Source: Streptomyces sp. WMMC500 (lineage in GTDB: Bacteria; Actinomycetota; Actinomycetes; Streptomycetales; Streptomycetaceae). Taken from it: 64,000 nt of DNA. The DNA lies in NCBI RefSeq assembly GCF_027497195.1, contig NZ_CP114905.1, positions 7,914,001 through 7,978,000 of the forward strand. The letters are read 5' to 3'. Shown here piece by piece: positions 33,860 through 44,460 of the stretch. A model generated the notes under the pieces. It did no database searches. It saw only the letters and a program-made list of their open reading frames with translations, and was not told the DNA's origin. Made by a program: the position numbers and the translations under genes. Within the stretch, counting starts at the first letter, position 1. Each line of letters starts with the position of its first letter.

Positions 33860-34933
33860 GTGAAAGTCGCAGTTGTCGGCGCCGGCGCGATCGGTGCCTA
33901 CGTCGGAGCCGCGCTCCACCGCGCCGGAGCCGACGTCCATCTCATCGCCCGCGGACCCCATCTGGCCGCCATGCGCCGCGCAGGCGTCAGCGTCCTCAGC
34001 CCGCGCGGCGACTTCACCGCCCGCCCCGAGGCGACGGACGACCCGGCGGCCGTGGGCCCCGTCGACTACGTCTTCCTCGGGCTGAAGGCGAACTCGTACG
34101 CCACCAGCGGCCCGCTCGTCCACCCGCTGCTGCACGACGAGACGGCGGTCATCGCCGCCCAGAACGGCATCCCCTGGTGGTACTTCCACGGCCTGCCGGG
34201 CCCGTACACGGGACAGCGCATCGAGAGCGTCGACCCCGGCGGCGCCGTGACCCGCACCCTGCCGCCCGAGCGCGCCATCGGCTGCGTCGTCTACGCCGCC
34301 ACGGAACTGGCCGCCCCCGGCGTCGTACGCCACCTGGAGGGCACCCGCTTCTCCATCGGTGAGCCGGGCGGCACGATCAGCCCGCGCTGCCTCGACTTCA
34401 GCGCGGCCATGCAGGCCGGCGGGCTCAAGTGCCCCGTCGAACCCGACCTGCGCAACGACATCTGGATCAAGCTGCTCGGCAACATCTCGTTCAACCCGAT
34501 CAGCGCGCTCACCCGCGCCACCATGGGCGAGATCGCCGGGCACACGGGCACCCGCGAGCTGGTCACGGCCATGATGCGGGAGACCCTGGAGGTCGCCGCC
34601 CGGCTCGGCAGCCGGCCCGACATCTCCCTGGAACGGCGGCTCGACGGCGCCGCGCGCGTCGGCGACCACAAGACCTCCACCCTCCAGGACCTGGAGCGGG
34701 GCAAGCCGCTCGAACTCGACGTGCTGCTCGCCGCCGTGGTCGAACTGGCCGGCCTGACCGGCGTCCCGGTGCCGACGGTGCGCGCCATCGCCGCGGTCGC
34801 CGGCCTGCTCGCCGAGACGTCGGCACGTACCCCCGCCGCAGGAAACCCGAGCAACCCCACCAGCCAGGACAGCAGCCAGACCAGCAGCCAGGACAGCCAG
34901 GACAGCCAGGACACCGCCAGGAGCGCCTCATGA
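33860..34933 (+). CDS. 2-dehydropantoate 2-reductase-like protein
   Basis: A 357-aa NADPH-dependent reductase of the ApbA/PanE fold: VAVVGAGAIGAYVGAALHRAG (nucleotide site), FLGLKANSY, and the catalytic Lys in NDIWIKLLGNISFNPISALT; the Ser/Asp substrate motif near GDHKTSTLQDLERGKPLELD is present. The last 35 residues are a Ser/Gln/Asp-rich tail encoded by 9-bp repeats. It is the first gene of the formate dehydrogenase operon, behind the GntR-type site, and overlaps the next gene by 4 nt. True panE need not be here, so it may reduce another 2-keto acid (glyoxylate- or hydroxypyruvate-like). Confidence 0.85.
   Translation: MKVAVVGAGAIGAYVGAALHRAGADVHLIARGPHLAAMRRAGVSVLSPRGDFTARPEATDDPAAVGPVDYVFLGLKANSYATSGPLVHPLLHDETAVIAAQNGIPWWYFHGLPGPYTGQRIESVDPGGAVTRTLPPERAIGCVVYAATELAAPGVVRHLEGTRFSIGEPGGTISPRCLDFSAAMQAGGLKCPVEPDLRNDIWIKLLGNISFNPISALTRATMGEIAGHTGTRELVTAMMRETLEVAARLGSRPDISLERRLDGAARVGDHKTSTLQDLERGKPLELDVLLAAVVELAGLTGVPVPTVRAIAAVAGLLAETSARTPAAGNPSNPTSQDSSQTSSQDSQDSQDTARSAS
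34861..34911. repeat. CAGCCAGGA repeats encoding SQD tail
   Basis: Three tandem exact copies of CAGCCAGGA lie at 34885-34911, with a further copy at 34861-34869 and degenerate units between. They encode the Ser-Gln-Asp-rich C-terminus of the reductase, and replication slippage could change its length in frame. Confidence 0.8.
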
Positions 34934-36872
34934 AGGACCGCAGCCGGACCCCGAAGCAGTACCCGCGGCTCACCCACCCGCTCGTCCGCGGCGCGGACGG
35001 CGAGCTGCACCGGGCGACCTGGGAGGAGGCGCTCGACGCCGCCGCGCGCGGCTTCACCGCGACCACGGACGCGTACGGCCCCGACGCCTTCGGCATGTTC
35101 TCCTGCGCCCGCTCGACGAACGAGATGAACTACGTCGCGCAGAAGTTCACCCGCGTCGTCATCGGCACCAACAACGTCGACTCCTGCAACCGCACCTGCC
35201 ACGCACCCAGCGTCGCGGGCCTGTCCGCCGTCTTCGGCTCCGGCGGCGGCACCTCCTCGTACGCGGAGGTCGAGGAGACCGACCTGATCGTGATGTGGGG
35301 CTCCAACGCCCGCTTCGCGCACCCGATCTTCTTCCAGCACGTGCTGAAGGGCATCCGCAACGGGGCCAGGATGTTCGCCGTCGACCCGCGCCGCACCGGC
35401 ACCGCCGAGTGGGCCGACCGCTGGCTCGGGCTCGACGTCGGCACCGACATCCCGCTCGCCCACGCCGTCGGCCGCGAGATCATCCACGCCGGGCTCGCCA
35501 ACACCGCGTTCGTCGCACGCGCCACCAGCGGCTACGAGGAGTACGCCGCCGCCGTCGAGCCCTGGACCCTCGCCGCCGCCGAGCAGGTCACCGGCGTCCC
35601 CGCCGAGGCCATCCGCGAGCTGGCGCACGCGTACGCCACCGCGGAGCGCGCCCAGTTGTGCTGGACCCTCGGCATCACCGAGCACCACAACGCCACCGAC
35701 AACGTCCGCGCGCTGATCAACCTCGCGCTCCTGACCGGCCATGTCGGCCGCCGCGGCAGCGGGCTGCAGCCGCTGCGCGGGCAGAACAACGTCCAGGGCG
35801 GCGGCGACATGGGCGCCATCCCCAACCGGCTGCCCGGGTTCCAGGACATCCTGGAGCCGGGCGTACGGGAGCGCTTCGAGACCGCCTGGGACGCGGTCAT
35901 CCAGCCCCGCTACGGCCTCAACCTCACGGAGATGCTCGACGGCATCGAACGCGGCACGCTGAAGGCCGTCTACTGCATCGGCGAGAACCCCGCGCAGTCC
36001 GAGGCCGACAACGAGCACACGATCCAGCGGCTGCGCGCCCTCGACCACCTCGTCGTCCAGGACATCTTCCTGACGAAGACCGCCCTGCTCGCCGACGTCG
36101 TGCTGCCCGCCTCCGCCGCCTGGTGCGAGACCGAGGGCACCACGACCAACAGCGAGCGGCGCGTCCAGCGTGTCCGCAAGGCCGTACGCCCGCCCGGCGA
36201 GGCGCGCGACGACATCGACATCCTCTGCGACCTGGCCCGCCGGCTGGGCCACGACTGGAAGTACGGCGAGGCGCAGGAGGTCTGGGACGAGCTGCGCGCG
36301 GTCTCGCCGGACCACGCGGGGATGACGTACGCGCGCCTGGAGGAGCACCAGGGCATCCAGTGGCCCTGCCCCAGCGAGGACCGGCTGGAGCCGACGTACC
36401 TGCACGGCCGGCTCTGGGAGACCGACCCCGAACGCCGCGGCACGCGCGCGGCCTTCGGCCCGGTGCTGCACTCCCCGCCGGTGGACCTGCTGGACGACGA
36501 CTACCCGCTGCGGCTCACCACCGGCCGGCGGCTCGACTCGTACAACACCGGCGTGCAGTCCAGCAGCTTCGCCTCGCCGCTGCGGCGCGGCGAGAACATC
36601 GAGCTGTCGCCGGAGGACGCGGCGGCCTACGGCGTCGCCCACGGCGAGGAGGTCCGCATCACCTCGCGCCGCGGCTCGGTCGTCGCCCCGGTGTGGATCG
36701 ACGCCGGGCTGCGGCCCGGGCTGGCGTTCATGACGCTGCACTTCCCGGACGAGGTCGACACCAACCAGTTGACGATCGAGGCGACCTGCCCGATCGCGGG
36801 CACGGCGGAGTACAAGGCGGCGGCGGTACGGATCGACAAGCTCGCACTCGCCGACCGGCAGGCGGTGCCCTC

Positions 36873-36882
<10 letters not shown>
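34930..36882 (+). CDS. formate dehydrogenase catalytic subunit, C-terminal part (split)
   Basis: A 650-aa molybdopterin-oxidoreductase chain lacking the usual N-terminal [4Fe-4S] domain. It begins at the point (PRLTHPLVRGADGELHRATWEEAL) where a normal FdhA continues after its Fe4S4 domain. The Mo ligand is Cys90 and the active-site His is His91 (NRTCHAPSVAGL), so it is the Cys, not selenocysteine, form. GQNNVQGGGDMG and CIGENPAQSEAD are formate-dehydrogenase marks, and the C-terminal molydop-binding domain (LRLTTGRRLDSYNTGVQ) is intact. The missing N-terminal piece is encoded at 38924-39796. It oxidises formate to CO2. ATG 34930 overlaps the reductase stop. Confidence 0.9.
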
Positions 36883-38923
<2,041 letters not shown>

Positions 38924-38927
<4 letters not shown>

Positions 38928-39796
38928 CCAGTGTCCCGCTCGGCCTGCCGCGCCGCCGCGTCGCGTTCGAACTCGACGGCGAGACCGTCCACGCCCTGGA
39001 GGGCGACACGATCCTCGACGCCTGCACCGCCGCGGGCAAGGACATCCCGACCCTCTGCTACGGCGACACGCTCACGCCCAAGAACGCCTGCCGGGTCTGC
39101 GTCGTGGAGGTCGAGGGCTCCCGTACGCTCGCGCCCGCGTGCTCGCGCCGCGCGGAGCCGGACATGAAGGTCCGTACGGACAGCGAGCGCGCCCGGCACA
39201 GCCGCCGGCTGGTCCTCGAACTCCTCGCCTCCTCCACCGACCTGTCGACGACGCCCCACGTCGCCGGCTGGATCGAGGAGTACGGCGCGGAGCCCGACCG
39301 CTTCGGCCCGGACGCCGCGACCGTGGCCGGCCGCGGCGCGAAGGTCGACAACGACCTCTACGTGCGCGAGTACGGCAAGTGCATCATGTGCTACAAGTGC
39401 GTCGACGCCTGCGGCGACCAGTGGCAGAACACCTTCGCCATCGCCGTCGCCGGCCGGGGTTTCGAGACGACGATCGCGGTGGAGCACGACGGCCCGCTGC
39501 CCGACTCGGCCTGCGTCTACTGCGGCAACTGCATCGAGGTCTGCCCCACCGGGGCGCTCAGCTTCCGGACCGAGTACGAGATGCGCGCCGCCGGCACGTG
39601 GGACGAGGAGGCGCAGACGGAGACGACGACGGTGTGCGCGTACTGCGGGGTGGGCTGCAACCTCACGCTGCACGTGCAGGACAACCGGATCGTCAAGGTC
39701 GGCTCGCCGCACGACAACCCGATCACGCGGGGCAACCTGTGCATCAAGGGCAGGTTCGGCTATCAGCACGTCCAGAACGTCCAGGGTGCGGAGTGA
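38924..39796 (+). CDS. formate dehydrogenase Fe-S protein with N-terminal part of catalytic chain
   Basis: A 290-aa electron-transfer subunit. Its [2Fe-2S] ferredoxin domain has ligands Cys45, Cys56, Cys59 and Cys73. Two [4Fe-4S] clusters follow (Cys153/156/159/163 and Cys197/200/203/207), then the molybdopterin Fe4S4 domain (Cys238, Cys241, Cys245, Cys273; VCAYCGVGCNL and NLCIKGRFGYQHV). In usual NAD-linked formate dehydrogenases this whole block is the N-terminus of the catalytic subunit. Here it is a separate gene placed after the catalytic and diaphorase genes, overlapping the latter by 4 nt. It ends where the catalytic chain at 34930 begins, so the two must assemble to bind the full cofactor set. 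Confidence 0.9.
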
Positions 39797-39802
39797 TCGG
39801 CG

Positions 39803-40657
39803 ATGGGTCGGGTGACGGTGCGGCGTCCGGTGACGCGGGTGCGTGGCGGGCGGGTGGAGCGGCGGCCGGACACGCTGGTGGCGGAGGAGCCGCTGGAGAT
39901 CCGGGTGGGTGGTCGGGCGTTGGCGGTGACGATGCGGACGCCGGGGGACGACTTCGCGCTGGCGGCGGGTTTTCTGGTCAGTGAGGGGGTGCTGGCCCGG
40001 GGCGGGGAGTTGGCGGGGATCACGTACTGCGCGGGTGCCGTGGACGGTGCGGAGGGCGGGAACACGTACAACGTGGTGGATGTGCGGCTGGCGGCGGGGG
40101 TGCCGGTGCCGGACGTCACGCTGGAGCGCAACGTGTACACGACGTCGTCGTGCGGGCTGTGCGGCAAGGCGAGCCTGGACGCCGTCCGCACCACCACCCG
40201 CTGGCCGATCGCCGACGACGGTGAGACGAAACTCACTCCGGACGTCCTGGCCGCGCTGCCGGACCGGTTGCGGGCGGGGCAGCGGGTCTTCGACCGCACC
40301 GGCGGGCTGCACGCCGCCGCCCTGTTCACCCCGGCCGGTGAGCTGGTCGATCTGCGGGAGGACGTGGGCCGGCACAACGCGGTGGACAAGCTGGTCGGGC
40401 GGGCGTTGCAGCAGGACCGGCTGCCGTTGGGCGAGACCGTGCTGATGGTCTCGGGCCGGGCGTCCTTCGAGCTGGCGCAGAAGGCGGCGATGGCCGGGAT
40501 CCCGGTACTGGCCGCGGTCTCCGCGCCGTCGTCGCTGGCCGTCGATCTCGCGGTGGAGACCGGGATGACGCTGGTGGGCTTCCTGCGCGGCGACACCATG
40601 AACGTGTACGCGGGCGAACACCGCATCGCCCCGCACCGTACGGTCGCGGGCGTCTGA
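39803..40657 (+). CDS. fdhD: formate dehydrogenase sulfur-carrier protein
   Basis: A 284-aa FdhD. RTPGDDFALAAGFLVSEGVL, the catalytic SSCGLCGKASL loop with the sulfur-carrying Cys pair, REDVGRHNAVDKLVG, SGRASFELAQKAAMAG and TLVGFLRGDTMNVYAG are all canonical. It passes sulfur from a cysteine desulfurase to the bis-MGD cofactor, which formate dehydrogenase needs for activity. It starts 6 nt after the Fe-S gene and ends the operon. Codon choice shifts abruptly from C-ending to G-ending at this gene, which may mark a separate origin from the upstream genes. Confidence 0.93.
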   Translation: MGRVTVRRPVTRVRGGRVERRPDTLVAEEPLEIRVGGRALAVTMRTPGDDFALAAGFLVSEGVLARGGELAGITYCAGAVDGAEGGNTYNVVDVRLAAGVPVPDVTLERNVYTTSSCGLCGKASLDAVRTTTRWPIADDGETKLTPDVLAALPDRLRAGQRVFDRTGGLHAAALFTPAGELVDLREDVGRHNAVDKLVGRALQQDRLPLGETVLMVSGRASFELAQKAAMAGIPVLAAVSAPSSLAVDLAVETGMTLVGFLRGDTMNVYAGEHRIAPHRTVAGV

Positions 40658-40683
40658 TCCGGCCCCGTCGCGTGCGCGGGCGC

Positions 40684-40725
40684 GGGGCCGGCCGGCGGGG
40701 TGCGCCCCCTGCGCCGGCCGGCCCC
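40684..40725 (+). terminator. 14-bp hairpin ending the formate dehydrogenase operon
   Basis: Perfect 14-bp arms (40684-40697 and 40712-40725) with a 14-nt loop, 26 nt after the fdhD stop. Confidence 0.7.
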
Positions 40726-40875
40726 CGACGCCCGCGCGGCCGTGCCGCGGGCCGCCGCCCGACGCCCCGTCTTGACCGGAGCTTTGGCCCGCCCCTCTTG
40801 TCCCGGCCGGGCGTTCACCGAAGACTTGACGCAAAGAGCAGAATGCACATCTGCGTTGGAGCGTGAGCGACCACC

Positions 40876-41502
40876 GTGACCGGGAAGAGAACGCTGGGCC
40901 CTCGGGTGCGGCCACTCGGGCCCCGCCCCGGCCGTCCCGACACCAGGGCGGACATCATCCGCGCCGCCAAGCGCATGTTCGCCCGCGGCTACGCGTCCTG
41001 CAGCCTGCGCGCCGTCGCGCGCGAGGCCGGCGTCGACCCGTCCCTTCTCGTCCAGTTCTTCGGCAGCAAGGAAGGGCTGTACCTCGCCGCCATCGCCGAC
41101 GTGATGCGCCCCGACGAGGTACTCGGGCAGATCGTCGGCGAAACCACCGAGGGGCTGGGCCGGCGGCTGGCCGCCTACTACTTCGATCTGTGGGACGACG
41201 CCGAGACCAGGTGGCCCTTTCAGGCGATCCTGCTCTCCGCCGCCTCGTACCAGCCGGCCGCCAACGTGCTGCGCGACTTCATCACCCGCGAACTGGTCGC
41301 ACGCGTCGCCGCCCGCGCCGTCAAGGACCGCGCGGAGCTGCGCGCCGGCCTCGCCGGCTCCCACCTCGTGGGCACCGCCCTGGTGCGCTACGTGGTGCGC
41401 TTCGGCCCGCTCGCCGAGTTGCCCCGGCGGGAGCTGGCCGAGATCGTCGGCGGCACCATCGACGGCTATCTCTTCGGCCCGCTCCCGGCCGCCGCGCACT
41501 AG
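40876..41502 (+). CDS. TetR-family regulator preceding the lar locus
   Basis: A 208-aa protein with a TetR helix-turn-helix (SLRAVAREAGVDPSLLVQFFGSKEGLY) and a C-terminal TetR ligand domain. The GTG start at 40876 fits the domain; there is no strong binding site. A GCAGA-N7-TCTGC inverted repeat about 25-40 nt upstream could be its operator, near a TTGACG -35-like box at 40826. It lies 165 bp before the di-iron gene on the same strand and is the only regulator of the lar-type locus. Confidence 0.88.
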   Translation: MTGKRTLGPRVRPLGPRPGRPDTRADIIRAAKRMFARGYASCSLRAVAREAGVDPSLLVQFFGSKEGLYLAAIADVMRPDEVLGQIVGETTEGLGRRLAAYYFDLWDDAETRWPFQAILLSAASYQPAANVLRDFITRELVARVAARAVKDRAELRAGLAGSHLVGTALVRYVVRFGPLAELPRRELAEIVGGTIDGYLFGPLPAAAH

Positions 41503-41569
41503 CGTGCCGAGTCAACCCCGCGGGTTTCTGCTGCGTCAGGGGTGGGGGCAGTGGCGCCCGGGATCGGCT

Positions 41570-41605
41570 GCGATCTAGAATCGCGAGCTAACTCAACAGA
41601 TGTTG
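41570..41605. promoter_or_regulatory. AT-rich control region with two inverted repeats
   Basis: Between the TetR gene and the di-iron gene, GCGAT-N5-ATCGC (41570-41584) encloses a TAGAAT -10-like box (41576-41581), and CAACAGATGTTG (41594-41605) is a second repeat. This is the probable promoter/operator of the lar locus; no convincing -35 was found. Confidence 0.45.
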
Positions 41606-41667
41606 ATAAAGGGCTTCCAGCCGTGATGGACTCGGCGTAATCGGCGCATCTGCCGGAGGGGAGAGCA

Positions 41668-42585
41668 ATGGCCTTCGACATACCGGGCTACATCAACACG
41701 GCCGGACGCGTCCAAGTCGACGACCTGGACCTCGACGCGTTCGCCGAGCGCCCCCTGTCCGCGGAGGCGCTGCGCTGTCTGCGGTACATGTCGGACGTGG
41801 AGAGCCACACGGTCTGCTACCTGCGGGACGTGCTGGTCACCCCGTCCCACCGGGACCCGGACGTGACGGCGTTCATGTCGATGTGGGCCTTCGAGGAGTT
41901 CTGGCACGGCGAGGCGATCGACTCCGTGCTGCGCGCCCACGGGCAGAAGGCCGACTACGACCACATCCGCGAGGTGCGGGAGGCCCAGGGGCTCAGGGAC
42001 CGGCTGGCGCCGATCTACCAGTCCATCGCGGCCAACGCCATCGGCGACGACTTCGTCGCCGTGCACATGACGTGGGGTGCCATAAACGAGTGGTCCGCGC
42101 ACGCCGCGTACGGCAGCCTCATCGACAAGGAGCAGCACCCCGAACTGACCAAGCTGCTCGGCCGGATACAGCGCCAGGAGTCCCGGCACCTCGCGTTCTA
42201 CGCCAGCCAGGCCAAGGAGCGCCTGGAGCGCTCCCAGCGCGCCCGTTCGCTGGCCCGCTGGGTGACCGAGCGCTTCTGGCAGCCCGTCGGCTCCACCATC
42301 CAGCCGAGGGAGGAGACCCGCTTCGTGCTGCGGCACCTGCTGGGTGACGAGGCGGGCGCCGCCGCCGTGCGCAAGATCGACGAGAAGGTGCACAAGCTGC
42401 CCGGCATGGACGGGCTCAACCTGGTCCAGCGCGGCGTCGCGGACTTCGGCGCCGGCGTGCCGGTGGCCGGCGTCGACACCGCGCGGCCCGGCTCGCGCAA
42501 GCGGCTGGTCGCGGGCGCCGCGCTGGTCGCGGGTGCGGCCGGGATCGCCGCCGTACGACGTCGATCGGCGGGCTCGCACGCATGA
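41668..42585 (+). CDS. ferritin-like di-iron protein (acyl desaturase/oxygenase type)
   Basis: A 305-aa helical protein with the full carboxylate-bridged di-iron set: Glu45, Glu77-x2-His80 (AFEEFWHGEA), Glu141 with His145 (INEWSAHAAY) and Glu171-x2-His174 (QESRHLAFYA). The spacing resembles acyl-ACP desaturases and related oxygenases, which act on fatty acyl chains. A C-terminal hydrophobic Ala/Val stretch (RLVAGAALVAGAAGIAAV) suggests membrane attachment. GGAGGGG stands before the ATG. It overlaps larE by 4 nt, so it belongs to the nickel-pincer operon. The substrate is unknown; the link to fatty acyl reductase and acyltransferase genes points to a lipid. Confidence 0.85.
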   Translation: MAFDIPGYINTAGRVQVDDLDLDAFAERPLSAEALRCLRYMSDVESHTVCYLRDVLVTPSHRDPDVTAFMSMWAFEEFWHGEAIDSVLRAHGQKADYDHIREVREAQGLRDRLAPIYQSIAANAIGDDFVAVHMTWGAINEWSAHAAYGSLIDKEQHPELTKLLGRIQRQESRHLAFYASQAKERLERSQRARSLARWVTERFWQPVGSTIQPREETRFVLRHLLGDEAGAAAVRKIDEKVHKLPGMDGLNLVQRGVADFGAGVPVAGVDTARPGSRKRLVAGAALVAGAAGIAAVRRRSAGSHA

Positions 42586-43571
42586 CGGACGCCGGCCCCG
42601 CCGCGCACCACGGCCCCGCCGGCCTGCGCGGGTCCACCGCCACCGGCACCGGTGACCCCGCGGCGGCCGCCCCCGCCGCGGGGCCGGCCCTCGCGGAGCC
42701 CGGTGCCGCGGCCGCGGCCGCCGCGCTGCTGGCGGAAGTCGGACGACTCGGCAGCGTCGCGGTGGCATACTCCGGTGGCGTGGATTCCACGGTCGTCCTC
42801 GCCGCGGCCGTACGCGCCCTCGGCCCAGGCCGGGCCGTCGCCGTCATCGCCGACTCGCCCGCGCTGGCCCGCGGCGAGTTGGCCCTCGCCCGCGACACGG
42901 CGGCGGACCTCGGCGCCGAACTCGTCGTGCTGGACACCGACGAGCTGTCCGTCGCGGGCTATCGTGCCAACGCCGGCGACCGCTGCTACTTCTGCAAGCA
43001 GACCGTCCTCGGCCGGGTCGCCGGCTACGCCGCGGAGCACGGCTTCGCCCACGTCGCCACCGGCACCCACCTCGACGACCGCCGCGCCGCCCACCGCCCC
43101 GGGCTGCGCGCCGCGAAGGAACTCGCCGCCGCCGAGCCGCTGGCCGCCGCCGGGCTCGGCAAGGCCGCGGTGCGCGCGCTCGCGCGGGCCTGGGGCCTGC
43201 CGGTCGCGGAGAAGCCCGGCATGCCCTGCCTGGCGTCCCGCATCGCGGTGGGCGTCCCCGTCTCCAAGGACCGGCTGCACCTGGTCGAACGGGCCGAGGA
43301 GCGGGTCCGCGAGACGCTGGACGAGCACCGCGTGGGCGCCCGCGACGTGCGCGTACGCCTGCTGAAGCAAGGCTTCCGGATCGAACTGGACGCGCCCGCC
43401 CACCGCGAGGTCGCCGCCGCGCACGGCCTCGGCGACACGCTGCTGCGCGAGGTCGCCGCCGTCGGCCCGCTCGGCGAGGGCAGCCTCGCCCCGTACCGCA
43501 CGGGCGCGGTCAGCACCGCCGCCCGCGCCGCCGCCCGCACCGCCTCTCCCGATGGAGCGCCGGCGCGATGA
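42582..43571 (+). CDS. larE: nickel-pincer cofactor synthesis sulfur transferase
   Basis: A 329-aa PP-loop enzyme. The ATP loop is AVAYSGGVDST (64-70), followed by GDRCYFCK (Cys135, Cys138), GTHLDDRR and the sacrificial-type cysteine Cys216 in KPGMPCLASRIAVG. LarE adenylates pyridinium-3,5-biscarboxylate mononucleotide and converts its carboxylates to thiocarboxylates. An N-terminal 50-residue Ala/Pro/Gly extension is unusual and probably disordered. It overlaps both neighbours by 4 nt. Whether it uses its own Cys sulfur or a cluster held by several Cys cannot be told from sequence. Confidence 0.92.
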   Translation: MTDAGPAAHHGPAGLRGSTATGTGDPAAAAPAAGPALAEPGAAAAAAALLAEVGRLGSVAVAYSGGVDSTVVLAAAVRALGPGRAVAVIADSPALARGELALARDTAADLGAELVVLDTDELSVAGYRANAGDRCYFCKQTVLGRVAGYAAEHGFAHVATGTHLDDRRAAHRPGLRAAKELAAAEPLAAAGLGKAAVRALARAWGLPVAEKPGMPCLASRIAVGVPVSKDRLHLVERAEERVRETLDEHRVGARDVRVRLLKQGFRIELDAPAHREVAAAHGLGDTLLREVAAVGPLGEGSLAPYRTGAVSTAARAAARTASPDGAPAR

Positions 43572-44317
43572 GCGACCCGCACGGCAGCGCCCTCGACGCC
43601 ACCGGCACCCCGCCGGGGGAGGCGGGGCTGCTGGACGGCGTCGTCGCCGAAGTCGGCGACTTCGCCCGCCTCGACGTGGACCGGCGCCGCCGCACCGGCG
43701 TGCCCGAGGTCGTCTACGCGGACGGCAAGACCCCCGAGCAGACGCTCCGGCTCCTCGCCGAACTGCGCCGCCGCACGCCCGACTTCCCGGCGCTGGCCAC
43801 CCGCTGCCCCGAGGAGGTGCTGCGAGCCGCGCCAGACGCCTTCGCGGACGAGCCTGTACGGGTCGACGCGCGCGCCCGCACCGTCACCGTGGGCCCGCTG
43901 CCGGCCCCCCGCGGCACCGTCGCCGTGCTCACCGCCGGCACCAGCGACCTGCCCGTCGCCCGCGAGGCCGTCGCCACCCTCGACGCCCTCGGCACCGGCT
44001 CCCGGCTCTACGCCGACGTCGGCGTCGCCGGCCTGTCCCGGCTGCTCGCGGTGCTCGGCGACGTGCGCGCCGCGGACTGCGCGATCGTCGTCGCGGGCAT
44101 GGACGGCGCGCTCCCGAGCGTCGTCACGGGCCTGCTCACCGCCCCCGTCGTCGGCGTCCCCACCAGCGTCGGCTACGGCTTCGCCGACGCCGGCCGCGCC
44201 GCCGCCGGCGCGATGCTCGCCTCGTGCGCCCCCGGGCTCACGGTCGTCAACATCGACAACGGCTTCGGCGCCGCCGTCCACGCCGCCAAGGTCGTGGGGG
44301 TGCGTGCCGGTGACTGA
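43568..44317 (+). CDS. larB: pyridinium-3,5-biscarboxylic acid mononucleotide synthase
   Basis: A 249-aa LarB with the AIR-carboxylase-like C-terminal domain: VVYADGKTPEQTL, VAVLTAGTSDLPVAREA, IVVAGMDGALPSVVTGL, VGVPTSVGYG and Cys220 in LASCAPGLTVVNIDNGFGAA, equivalent to the Cys that forms the covalent adduct in Lactobacillus LarB. It carboxylates and hydrolyses nicotinic acid adenine dinucleotide as the first step of the nickel-pincer nucleotide. It overlaps larE by 4 nt. Confidence 0.93.
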   Translation: MSDPHGSALDATGTPPGEAGLLDGVVAEVGDFARLDVDRRRRTGVPEVVYADGKTPEQTLRLLAELRRRTPDFPALATRCPEEVLRAAPDAFADEPVRVDARARTVTVGPLPAPRGTVAVLTAGTSDLPVAREAVATLDALGTGSRLYADVGVAGLSRLLAVLGDVRAADCAIVVAGMDGALPSVVTGLLTAPVVGVPTSVGYGFADAGRAAAGAMLASCAPGLTVVNIDNGFGAAVHAAKVVGVRAGD

Positions 44318-44460
44318 ACAGCTCGGCGGACGCCCGGCCTTCGCGTACGGCGTCGCCCACCCGGGCCAGGCGGCCCCGTGCGCAGGTGTGGCGGGGGAGA
44401 CGTACGGGAAGGGCTCTCCCAGCGATCATGAACGGGACCTGCCGGCGGGGGTGGCACACG

